A stretch of 64,000 bases of DNA from an uncultured Succinivibrio sp. (GCA_934218695.1 CAKQDA010000009.1:22796-86795); one strand, 5' to 3'. Shown: positions 46,716 to 55,398, counted from the stretch's first letter. Program-made: numbers and translations. The notes: generated by a model from the sequence alone, not told the origin.

Positions 46716-47246
46716 TTAAAGAGCCCCCTTTACTGCCTCAAAGGCTGCTTTAACTGCTTCAATATTTCGCTGCTGCAGTTTTACAGGCATAGTCTGTTCA
46801 ATGGCAAATTTCAGATCATCGACTGTAATTTCATCAAATACAGCAGCGATAGCTCCTAAAATTACGGTATTGGTTATAGGTAAATGCAGAATTTTTTCGG
46901 CAATGGAAACACCGTCAATAGAAACAATCTTTGAGTTGGTTAAGATTTTTTTTGTGCATAAAATGATCCTGCCATTATCTTTGAGTTCAGAAAAAGATTC
47001 TTCAGTAAAGAGAGTGTCATCAAGAAAAACAGAAAAATCAGCTTTCTCTATTTCTGCTCTGTTACCTATCTTCCTGTTATCTAACTTGGTAAATGCCCTG
47101 ATAGGAGCACCACGACGCTCAGGACCAAATGAAGGGAAAGACAGTGCGTAATTACCGTCTTTCTTTAAAGAATAGGCTGCGCCTAAAAGTCTGGCTGCTG
47201 TAAATGCGCCCTGACCGCCTCGACCGTGCCATAAAAACTCGTACAT
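46716..47246 (-). CDS. porC: 2-oxoacid:ferredoxin oxidoreductase, gamma subunit
   Basis: 176 residues, first gene of the operon (gamma-delta-alpha-beta order, as in Thermotoga porCDAB). Starts MYEFLWHGRGGQGAFTAARLL, the CoA-interacting domain, with SFPSFGPERRGAPIRAF and ILGAIAAVF later on. About 250 bp of upstream sequence carry a LysR-type palindrome. Confidence 0.9.
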   Translation of the reverse strand: MYEFLWHGRGGQGAFTAARLLGAAYSLKKDGNYALSFPSFGPERRGAPIRAFTKLDNRKIGNRAEIEKADFSVFLDDTLFTEESFSELKDNGRIILCTKKILTNSKIVSIDGVSIAEKILHLPITNTVILGAIAAVFDEITVDDLKFAIEQTMPVKLQQRNIEAVKAAFEAVKGAL

Positions 47247-47327
47247 TATTCTTACCTTTAGTATGTGTTCTATTTTTAATATTGTGAAAATATTTATAAA
47301 AAGCGTTGAATAAAGTATCCCAAATTT

Positions 47328-47350
47328 TTAGTAATATTGTCTAATACTAA
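47328..47350. promoter_or_regulatory. LysR-type operator upstream of the por operon
   Basis: TTAGTA-N11-TACTAA (47328-47350) is the T-N11-A symmetric box of LysR regulators, about 80-100 bp upstream of the gamma-subunit start. A second partial repeat (TACTA ... TAGTA) follows at 47345-47362. The LysR gene at 47561-48493 is the obvious candidate regulator. Confidence 0.55.
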
Positions 47351-47500
47351 TTTTTAATAGTAAGTAATAGATATTTTCTATAACCATTTCTTTTCTAAAG
47401 AAAATATGAGAATATAAAGAAATAAAAGGATGATTTAAGCGGATTTGGGTTTAGTGACTTATTGATTAGCAATAAGATCATGGATTGGATTTTAAAAGTA

Positions 47501-47530
47501 AAAGGAGCCTCAAAAAGTGCTCCTTTAAAA
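47501..47530. terminator. Terminator behind the LysR gene
   Basis: AAAGGAGC (47501-47508) and GCTCCTTT (47519-47526) form an 8-bp stem with a 10-nt loop; on the minus strand it ends in a T-rich stretch. It separates the LysR gene from the por operon. Confidence 0.75.
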
Positions 47531-47560
47531 GTCAGAAACAATAAAATCTGAAATAAATAC

Positions 47561-48493
47561 CTAGTCAGACAGACCGTATCGGCGGAAATAGTTCTTAATC
47601 TCTTCGATGTATAGAGTCCCCATCTGACTTAAGATCTGATTTTTTTTCACGATGTATCCTATACTCATATTGTCGTCCTCATCCCCCTCATCCGGTCTGA
47701 AAGGAACTGCAACATAGTCATCACCGTTCAGTTCCTGACAGATAATGCCAGAGCACATGGTAAAGCCGTTAAGGCCACGCATAAGATTTAACATTGAGGC
47801 TCTGTCATTTACCTTAACTGTTCTCAGATATTCTTTTGTAGAATAGATTTCTTCAGCAAAATAGAAGGAACTGTTGTCTCCCTGCTCAAATGACAGGCTC
47901 GGATAATCAGCAAGATCAGTAAAATGGATCTCTTTATATCCTGCCAGAGGATGATCTTTATAAAGATATACATAGACCTGACAGTTAATCAGATGATGAA
48001 ACTCAAGCTCGGCTGAATTTAAAAGCTTTAAAATCATATTTCTGTTAAAGTTTGACAGGTAAAGGATACCAATCTCACTCTTTAATGAACTCACATCATC
48101 AATTACTTCTCTGGTCTTAGTCTCACGAATGGCAAAATCATACTCGGCAGTATTAAACCTCTTAACCATTTCAACAAAAGATTTGGTAGCAAATGAATAG
48201 TGCTGAGTTGATACACCAAATTTCTTCTTTAAAGTTCCGTTCTTTCCAAATTTGTCGAGTAAAGATTCATACTGATGGTATACCTGCCTTGCATAGGTAA
48301 TAAACTCAACACCATCATTGGTCAGACTTACACCACGCCCAGATCTGTGAAAGATAGAAATGGAAAACTCGTCCTCAAGATCATGAATTGCATTTGAAAG
48401 GCTTGGCTGAGAAACATATAAGATCTGTGCAGCCTTGTTAAAAGAGCCTGTTTCAGAAATTGTAATTGCATAATGTAATTGGGTTAAGGTCAT
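47561..48493 (-). CDS. LysR-family transcriptional regulator
   Basis: 310 residues: N-terminal winged helix-turn-helix (QLHYAITISETGSFNKAAQI, then SQPSLSNAIHDLEDE, about residues 5-45) and a C-terminal periplasmic-binding-protein-like effector domain. Located directly upstream of, and in the same direction as, the por operon, with a T-N11-A box between; regulation of that operon is likely but inferred. It is divergent from the Rrf2 gene across about 120 bp. Confidence 0.9.
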   Translation of the reverse strand: MTLTQLHYAITISETGSFNKAAQILYVSQPSLSNAIHDLEDEFSISIFHRSGRGVSLTNDGVEFITYARQVYHQYESLLDKFGKNGTLKKKFGVSTQHYSFATKSFVEMVKRFNTAEYDFAIRETKTREVIDDVSSLKSEIGILYLSNFNRNMILKLLNSAELEFHHLINCQVYVYLYKDHPLAGYKEIHFTDLADYPSLSFEQGDNSSFYFAEEIYSTKEYLRTVKVNDRASMLNLMRGLNGFTMCSGIICQELNGDDYVAVPFRPDEGDEDDNMSIGYIVKKNQILSQMGTLYIEEIKNYFRRYGLSD

Positions 48494-48611
48494 GGTTACC
48501 TCTTAATCTGCCGGTTCTGATGTGCAATTGACATTGTAATATTTTTTTTACTCTTTAAAAATACCATAATTCCTAGTAAAATAATAAGTATTAAAATAAA
48601 GGAAAGAGCAT

Positions 48612-49049
48612 ATGAAGATTTCGACAAAAGGAAGATATGCAATTCGCATGATGCTTGATCTTGCAGAGCATAGAAACAACGGATTTATAACTTTAAAAGA
48701 TATCGCTCAAAGACAAAACATTTCCAAAAAGTACCTGGAGCAGATCATCCCTGCATTAAACAGCTCGAGCTTTCTGAAAACATCACGAGGCTATCAGGGA
48801 GGTTATCAGCTGGCAAGAGAGCCTTCAGAATACAGCCTGGGAGCAATTTTACGTCTGACAGAAGGCAATCTGGCACCTGTAGCCTGTTTAGAGTGCGATC
48901 CTGTAAACTGTGACAGAAGTTCCACATGTGTAACACTGCCTGTATGGAAAGGTTTATATAAAGTTATCACAGATTATCTGGATTCGATAACACTTCAGGA
49001 TCTGCTGGACAAACAGATAGAAATGTATTCAAACGACTACATGATTTAA
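48612..49049 (+). CDS. Rrf2-family transcriptional regulator (iron-sulfur type)
   Basis: 145 residues. Winged helix MKISTKGRYAIRMMLDLAEH with SKKYLEQIIPAL recognition helix and the RGYQGGYQLAREP wing, followed by three or more cysteines (CLECDPVNCDRSSTC) matching the Fe-S ligand region of IscR-like members. Such regulators sense Fe-S status or control cysteine metabolism (CymR, which lacks these Cys). A cysteine gene cluster lies 2.4 kb away, so either role is possible. GGAAAGAG precedes the ATG. Confidence 0.88.
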   Translation: MKISTKGRYAIRMMLDLAEHRNNGFITLKDIAQRQNISKKYLEQIIPALNSSSFLKTSRGYQGGYQLAREPSEYSLGAILRLTEGNLAPVACLECDPVNCDRSSTCVTLPVWKGLYKVITDYLDSITLQDLLDKQIEMYSNDYMI

Positions 49050-49058
49050 CTATACAGC

Positions 49059-49085
49059 AAAGAGCCTTAGTGGCTCTTTAACTGA
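49059..49085. terminator. Terminator between the Rrf2 and EIIA-like genes
   Basis: AAAGAGCC (49059-49066), loop TTAGT, GGCTCTTT (49072-49079): an 8-bp stem between two convergent genes. Confidence 0.8.
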
Positions 49086-49110
49086 AAAATAGACCTGTAA
49101 AAAAGTTTGT

Positions 49111-49641
49111 CTACAGAACGTTTAGAGTACACAGGATAGTGTCGTATGACACATGGCGGGCATTGATAAAACTAACATGTCGTGAATTACGATTCTGTTT
49201 TACGGTGATTGTGCACACAAAATTCGTATCAACAGAATAGATCTTTTCAATATCAAAAGACATCAGTTTCTGTCCTTTGGAGACTCTCTGACCTTCAACA
49301 ACATAATGTTTAAAAAAATCCTTATGATACTTTTCAAATTCCAGCCCCACATTGATTATCAGGTGAGCGTTGCCAACCTTTAACAAAAGAGCATTGCCAG
49401 CATCTGAAATTCGTTCTACAACACAGGCGCATGGAGAATGAATTTCGTTTTTAACTGGCTGAATGCCTAATGAATTTCCAAAAACGTCACGTGAAATATT
49501 AGACTCGGCAATAAGATCTGACGGAACAATATTGCCATCAATTGGGGACAATATCTTATGATATCCGCTATCCTTAAACAAATTTAAAAATAGGGATAGA
49601 TATCTTAATACTGTTATTACTATTTTTTTCTGTCTGTTCAT
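49111..49641 (-). CDS. PTS EIIA(Glc)-like protein lacking the phospho-histidine
   Basis: 176 residues resembling glucose-type EIIA: LSPIDGNIVPSDLI, FGNSLGIQPVKNEIHSPCAC, and GQRVSKGQKLMSFD align in order. The phosphoacceptor block ELFVHFGID reads HLIINVGLE, with Asn in place of the active His, and the supporting His of NHAFS is in AGNALLL (no His). Phosphotransfer is therefore not expected. The N-terminus has a hydrophobic basic stretch (about residues 6-22) not typical of cytosolic EIIA. No PTS permease, EI or HPr is near. Function unknown; it may bind a partner in a non-phosphorylatable way. Confidence 0.7.
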   Translation of the reverse strand: MNRQKKIVITVLRYLSLFLNLFKDSGYHKILSPIDGNIVPSDLIAESNISRDVFGNSLGIQPVKNEIHSPCACVVERISDAGNALLLKVGNAHLIINVGLEFEKYHKDFFKHYVVEGQRVSKGQKLMSFDIEKIYSVDTNFVCTITVKQNRNSRHVSFINARHVSYDTILCTLNVL

Positions 49642-50135
49642 AAATGCAAAAAGTTAACATATTTTGGACAGTATATAGCTCCAATCTTTTAAAACAAAAT
49701 GTAATTGCTATAAATAATCATGATTAAATGAGATTTTCAACGAATATCAAATTATTTGCATATTTCAAATGAATACAAGTCACCTAATAGAACTTTTTTG
49801 ATGATATTACCACTTATGCTTAAGTCTGTTTGCTGCAACTGCAGTCCAGCCTAATAGAACAGCACCTTTGCTGTGAAAAATTTATCTTTTACACTTCATA
49901 ACTAGAAATCTGCATATGGACTGTTCAGTCAAAACAGCGGATTTATCGATTTTCTGTACAGTTATGAGCAAATGACTGACAGTTTTGTTCAAAGACTGTA
50001 ATTATGATATCTGCTACTGTTATCTGTGACGACACGCCTAAGAACGGAGAATTTACTTGGATGCAACAAAATCAGGCATCTTCTTAACTATTAACCTTAA
50101 ATGATAAATGACAGATGATAAATGATGTATAAGCA
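49642..50135. other. Gene-poor region between EIIA-like gene and intron relic
   Basis: About 490 bp with no convincing gene. It contains a 27-codon frame (50004-50087) without ribosome-binding site, and a direct repeat ATGATAAATGA at 50101-50111 and 50115-50125 close to the 3' end of the intron. Nothing else was recognised. Confidence 0.4.
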
Positions 50136-51338
50136 ATCGAGTAGGTGGGTACAGAGCACCACACCTCTCACAGCACCGTACGTGCGGATCCGCTTCCCAA
50201 ACAAAAGAGGTGTACATATCCACCGCTTCAAGGTCATACCTTCCCAGCTTAACGAACTTTTTCTTACTTAAAACACGATGATGCAACGATGCTTTAACAA
50301 TGCGCCAGTATCAGTTGAAACTGTAGGCAAACTCCCTTAGAGGAGGATTGTTGGTTCCAATGTTCATGAGTTGTTTACTCCTATTGTCAGGCTTTTTCCA
50401 CTGTTTCCAGAGTAACTGACGAATTCTACGTCTGATTAGTTTATCTGCCTTATTTCTCCATTTTGTAGGGATACCTTCGGTAAAATAGTCATACCAAAGG
50501 ATAAATCTACAAATTCAAAGTAATAGAGTTCTTCACGAGGTATTACATCAGACGGTAACACTATGTGCACCACATTGTTTCCTGATGAATTTTTGTCAGT
50601 GCACTTTGGGTTGGGACAGCGGATCCTTTGAGAACAGAAAACCTCTTTTGTTGTTTACTAAATCAAAGAACTGTTTGTCATAGGTGGTAAAACCATACCA
50701 TCACATGATTGAACCAATGAGAATACCGTACATTTTTTCCTTTTCTTAAGGTCAAAAATATACGTGCAGGTAATCGTTTATTGCCTAAATGAGTCTCATT
50801 TTTGTTATTTTGTGAATGAGCACTGATGAATTCACAGTGTTCTCGCGGTATATTGTAGAAAGTACACCTCCTCTGGTGCGTCTGTGAGGTAGCCTGTTTG
50901 TCTTCGAAAACAATTTTGCAGGTTACCTCGTCAATATTAGCCTTTCACAAGCCATCTTATCAGAGATAAACGCTCCTCCATATTAACAATACGGCTTAAC
51001 TGACTTTTAAATACATTTTTATGCGTTTCGTCAAATTGATTGGCAGATAGTAAAGAGCAAATTAGGATCTTTTTTAACTGACTTTTTTATGAACTATTGA
51101 TGTGAAATTTTTAGAGCAGTTTTAAAGACTGTTTAATGAGCAGATCTGATGACAAATTAACTCAGCACTGACAACCGTAACCTGACTAAGATGATTTCTG
51201 TTCGTCGTACCAGAGTTTTGCTATCTACTGCTTTGAGCTGTTACGTCACCGCAACCACCTTGTAGATTTGCTAAGTTTTCCCGTTGGCGGGCACCTTTGT
51301 GACTTTCACCCCATAGATAATGCTCATGCTGTGCACAC
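50136..51338 (-). mobile_element. Truncated group II intron
   Basis: On the minus strand the element begins GTGTGCAC (51338 downward, matching the GUGYG 5' end) followed by a domain I-like leader (GGGGTGAAAGTCAC, GGTGGTTGCGGTGACG). The other end has a domain V-like segment (CCGCACGTACGGTGC then TGTGAGAGG) and a terminus CTACTCGAT at 50144-50136. Only the C-terminal piece of the reverse transcriptase remains. At about 1.2 kb it is well short of a full intron, so internal RT sequence has been lost. An 11-bp inverted repeat at 50886-50896/50919-50929 may be part of the folded RNA. Confidence 0.65.
50203..50512 (-). pseudogene. C-terminal maturase (domain X) remnant of a group II intron RT
   Basis: Reads RFILWYDYFTEG, KWRNKADKLIRRRIRQLLWK, QWKKPDNRSKQL, then YWRIVKASLHHRVLSKKKF and VKLGRYDLEAV, matching the RT thumb/maturase region (typically RRRLR..IWKQWK and GYWR). 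TGA at 50311-50313 interrupts it just before YWRI. The RT palm with YADD is absent. No endonuclease domain follows before the intron's 3' RNA domains. Confidence 0.7.
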
Positions 51339-51366
51339 AAAAAGGCCTGCAATGTTAATTGCAGGC
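51337..51366 (-). terminator. Terminator of the cysteine operon; intron attachment point
   Basis: On the minus strand GCCTGCAA, loop, TTGCAGGC, then a five-T run, directly followed by the intron's GTGTGC. It closes the operon that begins at 55398. Confidence 0.85.
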
Positions 51367-51425
51367 TAAAGCACATATTAAAATCTTAAGTACAAAAATA
51401 TTTACCTGAGGAAGGAAAAATAAAG

Positions 51426-52343
51426 TTACGCATACAGATGCTTGGAAAAGTATCTGTCTCCTCTGTCAGGAGCGATAAATACAATATTTCCTTTTACATG
51501 GTGCTCATAGATAAGTTTAAGAGCTGCACTAAATGCAGCACCGGTTGAAGAGCCGCCTAAAATTCCCTCATGGCGGGCTAAGGCTCTGGCTCCGTCAAAT
51601 GCCTGAGTATCGGTGATCTTGATTACCTTTTCAACAAGAGACATGTCCATGGTATCAGCAATGAAGTCATTTCCAATTCCTTCGATATCATAGTTGGCAT
51701 GTTCACCGCCACCCATTGTTGAGCCGACAGGATCGGCTAATATGCCCTTAATGTTGCGGTTCTGCTCTTTGAGGTACTTTACAACACCTGAATAGGTACC
51801 TCCGGATCCTGCCCCTGCCACAAGATAATCTATTCTTCCATCAAGATCTTCATAAATCTCAGGACCGGTTGTCTCGTAGTGAGCCTTTGGATTTGACATA
51901 TTCTTAAACTGCTCAAGGGAAATCGAATCTTTTATCTGTGATAAAAGTTCCTGAGCTTTAGCTGCTGCTCCTAACATGCCGTCTTCCCTTTTAGTGTGAA
52001 TAATATCAGCACCAAGAGCTTTCATTAAGATCTGCTTTTCTTCAGAGAATTTTTCAGGAACCACAAAAATCACGTGAAAGCCCTGATTTAATGCTGCAAA
52101 GGCTACGCCAAGACCAGTATTTCCAGCAGTTGCTTCAACAATTGTAGAACCTCTTTTCAGTCTGCCGTCTTTTATCGCATCCTGAACCATATAAAGACCA
52201 GTTCTGTCCTTAACGGATCCTGAAGGATTGTAGTATTCTAGTTTTGCAAAAAGATTTACTCCTTCTATCTGTTCAAATGCATAGTTGATTTTAACTAGAG
52301 GAGTGTGGCCTATTAAGTCAAGCATTGAATTATAGTAATGCAT
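51426..52343 (-). CDS. Cysteine synthase / MccA-type cystathionine beta-synthase
   Basis: 305-residue PLP enzyme of fold type II. The PLP Lys is in NPSGSVKDRTGLYM (about residue 44), with the phosphate loop GSGGTYSG and substrate loop TAGNTGLG. Cysteine synthase and O-acetylserine-dependent cystathionine beta-synthase (MccA) are hard to separate by eye; the next upstream gene, a cystathionine gamma-lyase-like enzyme with only 2 bp between, favours an MccA role in reverse transsulfuration. Last gene of the operon. Confidence 0.85.
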   Translation of the reverse strand: MHYYNSMLDLIGHTPLVKINYAFEQIEGVNLFAKLEYYNPSGSVKDRTGLYMVQDAIKDGRLKRGSTIVEATAGNTGLGVAFAALNQGFHVIFVVPEKFSEEKQILMKALGADIIHTKREDGMLGAAAKAQELLSQIKDSISLEQFKNMSNPKAHYETTGPEIYEDLDGRIDYLVAGAGSGGTYSGVVKYLKEQNRNIKGILADPVGSTMGGGEHANYDIEGIGNDFIADTMDMSLVEKVIKITDTQAFDGARALARHEGILGGSSTGAAFSAALKLIYEHHVKGNIVFIAPDRGDRYFSKHLYA

Positions 52344-52345
52344 GA

Positions 52346-53503
52346 TTATTTCTCCGAAGCTCTGATTGCAGCATCAAGATCATTTTTCAGATCATCATAA
52401 TTCTCGATACCTACAGATAATCTGATAAGGTTATCAGTGATACCCACCTTAGCTCTGACTTCTGCAGGAATTGCCGCATGAGTCATGGTAGCAGGATGGC
52501 AGACCAAACTTTCAACACCGCCTAAGCTTTCAGCCAATGAAATCAGATTTAGTGCTTTGAAGAACCTGTTAACATCGTGACCTTCCTTTAATTCAAAAGA
52601 AATCATCGCACCTCCGTTACGGGCCTGCTTTTTGTTAACCTCATAACCTTTGTGATCTTCAAGACCAGGATAATAGACTTTTAACACGGACTCATGAGAC
52701 TTTAAGAATTTTGCAAGTTTTATTGCATTGTCAGTATGTCTGTCCAGTCTAACAGAAAGAGTTTTTATTCCTCGCAAAAGCAGAAATGAATCAAACGGAC
52801 CTAATACAGCCCCGATTGAGTTCTGCAGAAAAGCAATCTTTGAAGAGAGTTCTTCTGAATTTACCACAACAAGACCTGCCACAAGATCAGAATGACCGCC
52901 AAGATACTTTGTAGCAGAGTGAATAACAATATCTATTCCGAATTTAATAGGCTGCTGAAGATATGGACTCATGAATGTATTGTCAGCTATGGTGAGCAGA
53001 TTGTACTTTTTACCCAATCTTGCGACTCCCTCAAGATCAGTGATGTCCAATAAAGGATTAGATGGAGTTTCGATATATATAGCCTTTACATCCTTTGTGA
53101 TCCTGCTTTCAATTAAAGAGAGATCACTTGTATCAATGCTTTCAAAGCTAATATTGAAGTTCTTGAAAACTTTATCTAAAACTCTGTAGGTGCCACCATA
53201 GACATTAGAGGAGATTAAAATCCTGTCACCTGACTTAAAAAGGCTCAAAACTGCTGAGACTGCTGCCATTCCTGAAGCAAAGGCAAATCCAGCATAACCA
53301 CTTTCAAGCTCTGCAATTAAAGCCTCAAGTGCAGCACGGGTTGGATTACCGGTTCTTGCATACTCCCATTTAGGATTAATTCCGATGCCTTCCTGTCTGA
53401 AGGTTGATGTCTGATAAATTGGTACATTAACAGAGTTAGTATAAGGATCTGTACTGATACCACCGTGGATCACTGCTGAATCAATGAATTTGTATTCTGC
53501 CAT
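52346..53503 (-). CDS. mccB: Cystathionine gamma-lyase / gamma-synthase family enzyme
   Basis: 385-residue Cys/Met metabolism PLP enzyme. Features: SVNVPIYQTSTF, YARTGNPTRAALE, the Lys-binding SATKYLGGHSDLVAG (Lys about residue 196), and the C-terminal GGVESLVCHPATMTHA and IRLSVGIENYDDL. Between two OAS-type synthases in one operon it most likely cleaves cystathionine to cysteine (MccB), but MetB-type synthase activity cannot be excluded. Confidence 0.85.
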   Translation of the reverse strand: MAEYKFIDSAVIHGGISTDPYTNSVNVPIYQTSTFRQEGIGINPKWEYARTGNPTRAALEALIAELESGYAGFAFASGMAAVSAVLSLFKSGDRILISSNVYGGTYRVLDKVFKNFNISFESIDTSDLSLIESRITKDVKAIYIETPSNPLLDITDLEGVARLGKKYNLLTIADNTFMSPYLQQPIKFGIDIVIHSATKYLGGHSDLVAGLVVVNSEELSSKIAFLQNSIGAVLGPFDSFLLLRGIKTLSVRLDRHTDNAIKLAKFLKSHESVLKVYYPGLEDHKGYEVNKKQARNGGAMISFELKEGHDVNRFFKALNLISLAESLGGVESLVCHPATMTHAAIPAEVRAKVGITDNLIRLSVGIENYDDLKNDLDAAIRASEK

Positions 53504-53518
53504 AGTAATTTCCTTCCT

Positions 53519-54421
53519 TTATTTTTCTATGATCGCTTTAACAAGGTGAACATTGGCATATGCTTTCATTCCGTCATCCCTGTTCTTAAAATATCTTTCA
53601 TTAAGATCTTCAGGTCTTAAATGCTCTAAAATCCGCCCAGAGTTATTTTTTAAACACTGCTCAATTTCTTTGAAACTGTATCCGTGAACCATCTTCTCCC
53701 CCAGAAGTTCTGTCATCTGATGGAGTTTAGCTACCTGAGAATTAACATCTGATGTAAAAGTGGATTCATCTGGATAATCAAAAACTATCACCGACTCACT
53801 CTCTGTTAATGAAGCTAATGTTTCAATAGTCTTTGCAAATACATTAAGGCTCAGATAATAGGAAACTCCTAAAAAAGAAAAGAATGTTCTTTTTTCAGGA
53901 TCAAATCCTGCATCAATCAGCACCTTAAAAAGGCTCTGATTATTAAAATCTATCGGTACAAAATGCACATTTGAAGGAACAACCCATTCTAAAGCTCTGA
54001 TCTTTTCTTTCTTGTAATGTCCAGTATCGGGATGGTCCAGTTCATAAATTTCAATATTCTCAGCATTATTTCTAAATGCAAAAGTATCAAGACCGGCGCC
54101 TAGAATCACATACTGAACATTTCCATGTTTTGCATACTCTTTTAAACTGTCTTCTGTGTACCTGATCCTTGACAGAGGGATCGGACTTAAAAATCTGTTT
54201 ACAGTGTTATCTATTGACTTACGGTTAAAAATATAATTACTGTCATATGCTGTTACATCAAAATTGTGTTCAACAAGCTGCCCCATTTTCAGGTACTCAT
54301 GCTGACCTAAAAGGTCGTATGCAAGTGAGTCATCAAAAATCTTTTCATGAGAATAGATTGAGTGATAGGCTCTTACAAAAGAGCAGATTTGCGCTGTGCG
54401 CGATTCTTGTTTATCTATCAT
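53519..54421 (-). CDS. SAM-dependent methyltransferase of the LCMT/PPM1-type family
   Basis: 300 residues with RTAQICSFVRAYHS near the start, the SAM-binding block VQYVILGAGLDTFAFRN, and YELDHPDTGHYKKEKIRAL, all typical of the leucine-carboxyl-methyltransferase-like O-methyltransferase family. Substrate unknown. It is embedded in the cysteine operon (15 bp upstream of mccB, 23 bp after the first synthase gene). In Bacillus a different methyltransferase (YrrT) accompanies mccAB in recycling SAM by-products; a similar link is inference. Confidence 0.82.
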   Translation of the reverse strand: MIDKQESRTAQICSFVRAYHSIYSHEKIFDDSLAYDLLGQHEYLKMGQLVEHNFDVTAYDSNYIFNRKSIDNTVNRFLSPIPLSRIRYTEDSLKEYAKHGNVQYVILGAGLDTFAFRNNAENIEIYELDHPDTGHYKKEKIRALEWVVPSNVHFVPIDFNNQSLFKVLIDAGFDPEKRTFFSFLGVSYYLSLNVFAKTIETLASLTESESVIVFDYPDESTFTSDVNSQVAKLHQMTELLGEKMVHGYSFKEIEQCLKNNSGRILEHLRPEDLNERYFKNRDDGMKAYANVHLVKAIIEK

Positions 54422-54444
54422 GCTTAAGCTCTTTTATAAAATTG

Positions 54445-55398
54445 CTACTGTAGAAACACAGGAGTTGAAAGATAACGTTCGCCTGTGTCAGGAAGCACCA
54501 CCACAATATTTTTATCTTTATATTCAGATCTCAATGCTATTTTTCCTGCCGCAAAAACAGCAGCTCCAGATGAAGCTCCTGCAAGAACACCGTCGTATTT
54601 TGCAAGCTTCTGAGCGGTCTTAAAGGCATCAGTATCATCAACATCAATAATTTCATCAACAAGATCCACTTCAAGGTTGGCAGAGATAAACTCTGAACCT
54701 ATTCCCTGTATCTTGTGTGCACCTGTATAACCTTTTGACAGAAAAGGAGAACGTGCAGGTTCTACTGCAATTATTTTTAAATCAGGATTTCTCTCCCTGA
54801 GATATTTTCCAGTGCCACTTAAAGTTCCGCCTGTTCCAACACCTGCAATCAGAACATCAACTTTGCCATCTGTATCCTGATAAATTTCAGGACCGGTAGT
54901 TAAATAGTGGATATTTCTGTTCTCTTTATTGTCAAACTGCGAAGGTATGAATGAATCAGGGATCTCAAGATGCAGTTCCTGTGCTCTTTTAATTGCCCCC
55001 TTCATTCCCTGTGCCCCCTGAGTAAGTTCTAAAGTGACACCGTAGGCTCTGAGAAGATTACGTCTTTCAAGAGACATACTGTCAGGCATCACAATCACCA
55101 GTTTTAACCCGAAGGAAGCTGCCACAAGAGCAAGACCAATGCCTGTATTCCCAGATGTAGGCTCGATAATAACTGTATTCTTACTTATCTTTTTCTGCTC
55201 TATTGCAGCTTTTAGCATTGCAAGGGCGATTCTGTCCTTAACAGAGCCACCAGGGTTGAAAGACTCAAGCTTGGCAATTAAGGAATTTCTCACACAAATA
55301 GAGCCAGAATAGCCATTTAGTCTTAAAAGCGGTGTAGAACCTATCAGTTCGGCTATACTCTCTCGAATTTTCAATTTTATCTTTCCTCTGTTATTCAA
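54445..55398 (-). CDS. cysK: Cysteine synthase (O-acetylserine sulfhydrylase)
   Basis: 317-residue PLP enzyme: ELIGSTPLLRLNGY, PLP Lys in NPGGSVKDRIALAML, TSGNTGIGLALVAA, GVGTGGTLSGTGKYL and LPDTGERYLST. It fits CysK (sulfide plus O-acetylserine to cysteine). First gene of the operon cysK-methyltransferase-mccB-mccA-like, which runs to 51426 and ends in a terminator. No cysE is adjacent. Confidence 0.9.
   Translation of the reverse strand: MNNRGKIKLKIRESIAELIGSTPLLRLNGYSGSICVRNSLIAKLESFNPGGSVKDRIALAMLKAAIEQKKISKNTVIIEPTSGNTGIGLALVAASFGLKLVIVMPDSMSLERRNLLRAYGVTLELTQGAQGMKGAIKRAQELHLEIPDSFIPSQFDNKENRNIHYLTTGPEIYQDTDGKVDVLIAGVGTGGTLSGTGKYLRERNPDLKIIAVEPARSPFLSKGYTGAHKIQGIGSEFISANLEVDLVDEIIDVDDTDAFKTAQKLAKYDGVLAGASSGAAVFAAGKIALRSEYKDKNIVVVLPDTGERYLSTPVFLQ

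Noticed and set aside
50004..50087. 27-residue small protein
   Set aside because: No ribosome-binding site, no recognisable family, and it sits in a decayed region beside the intron relic.
50101..50125. Tandem repeat or CRISPR-like array (ATGATAAATGA twice)
   Set aside because: Only two short copies, no spacer periodicity and no cas genes.
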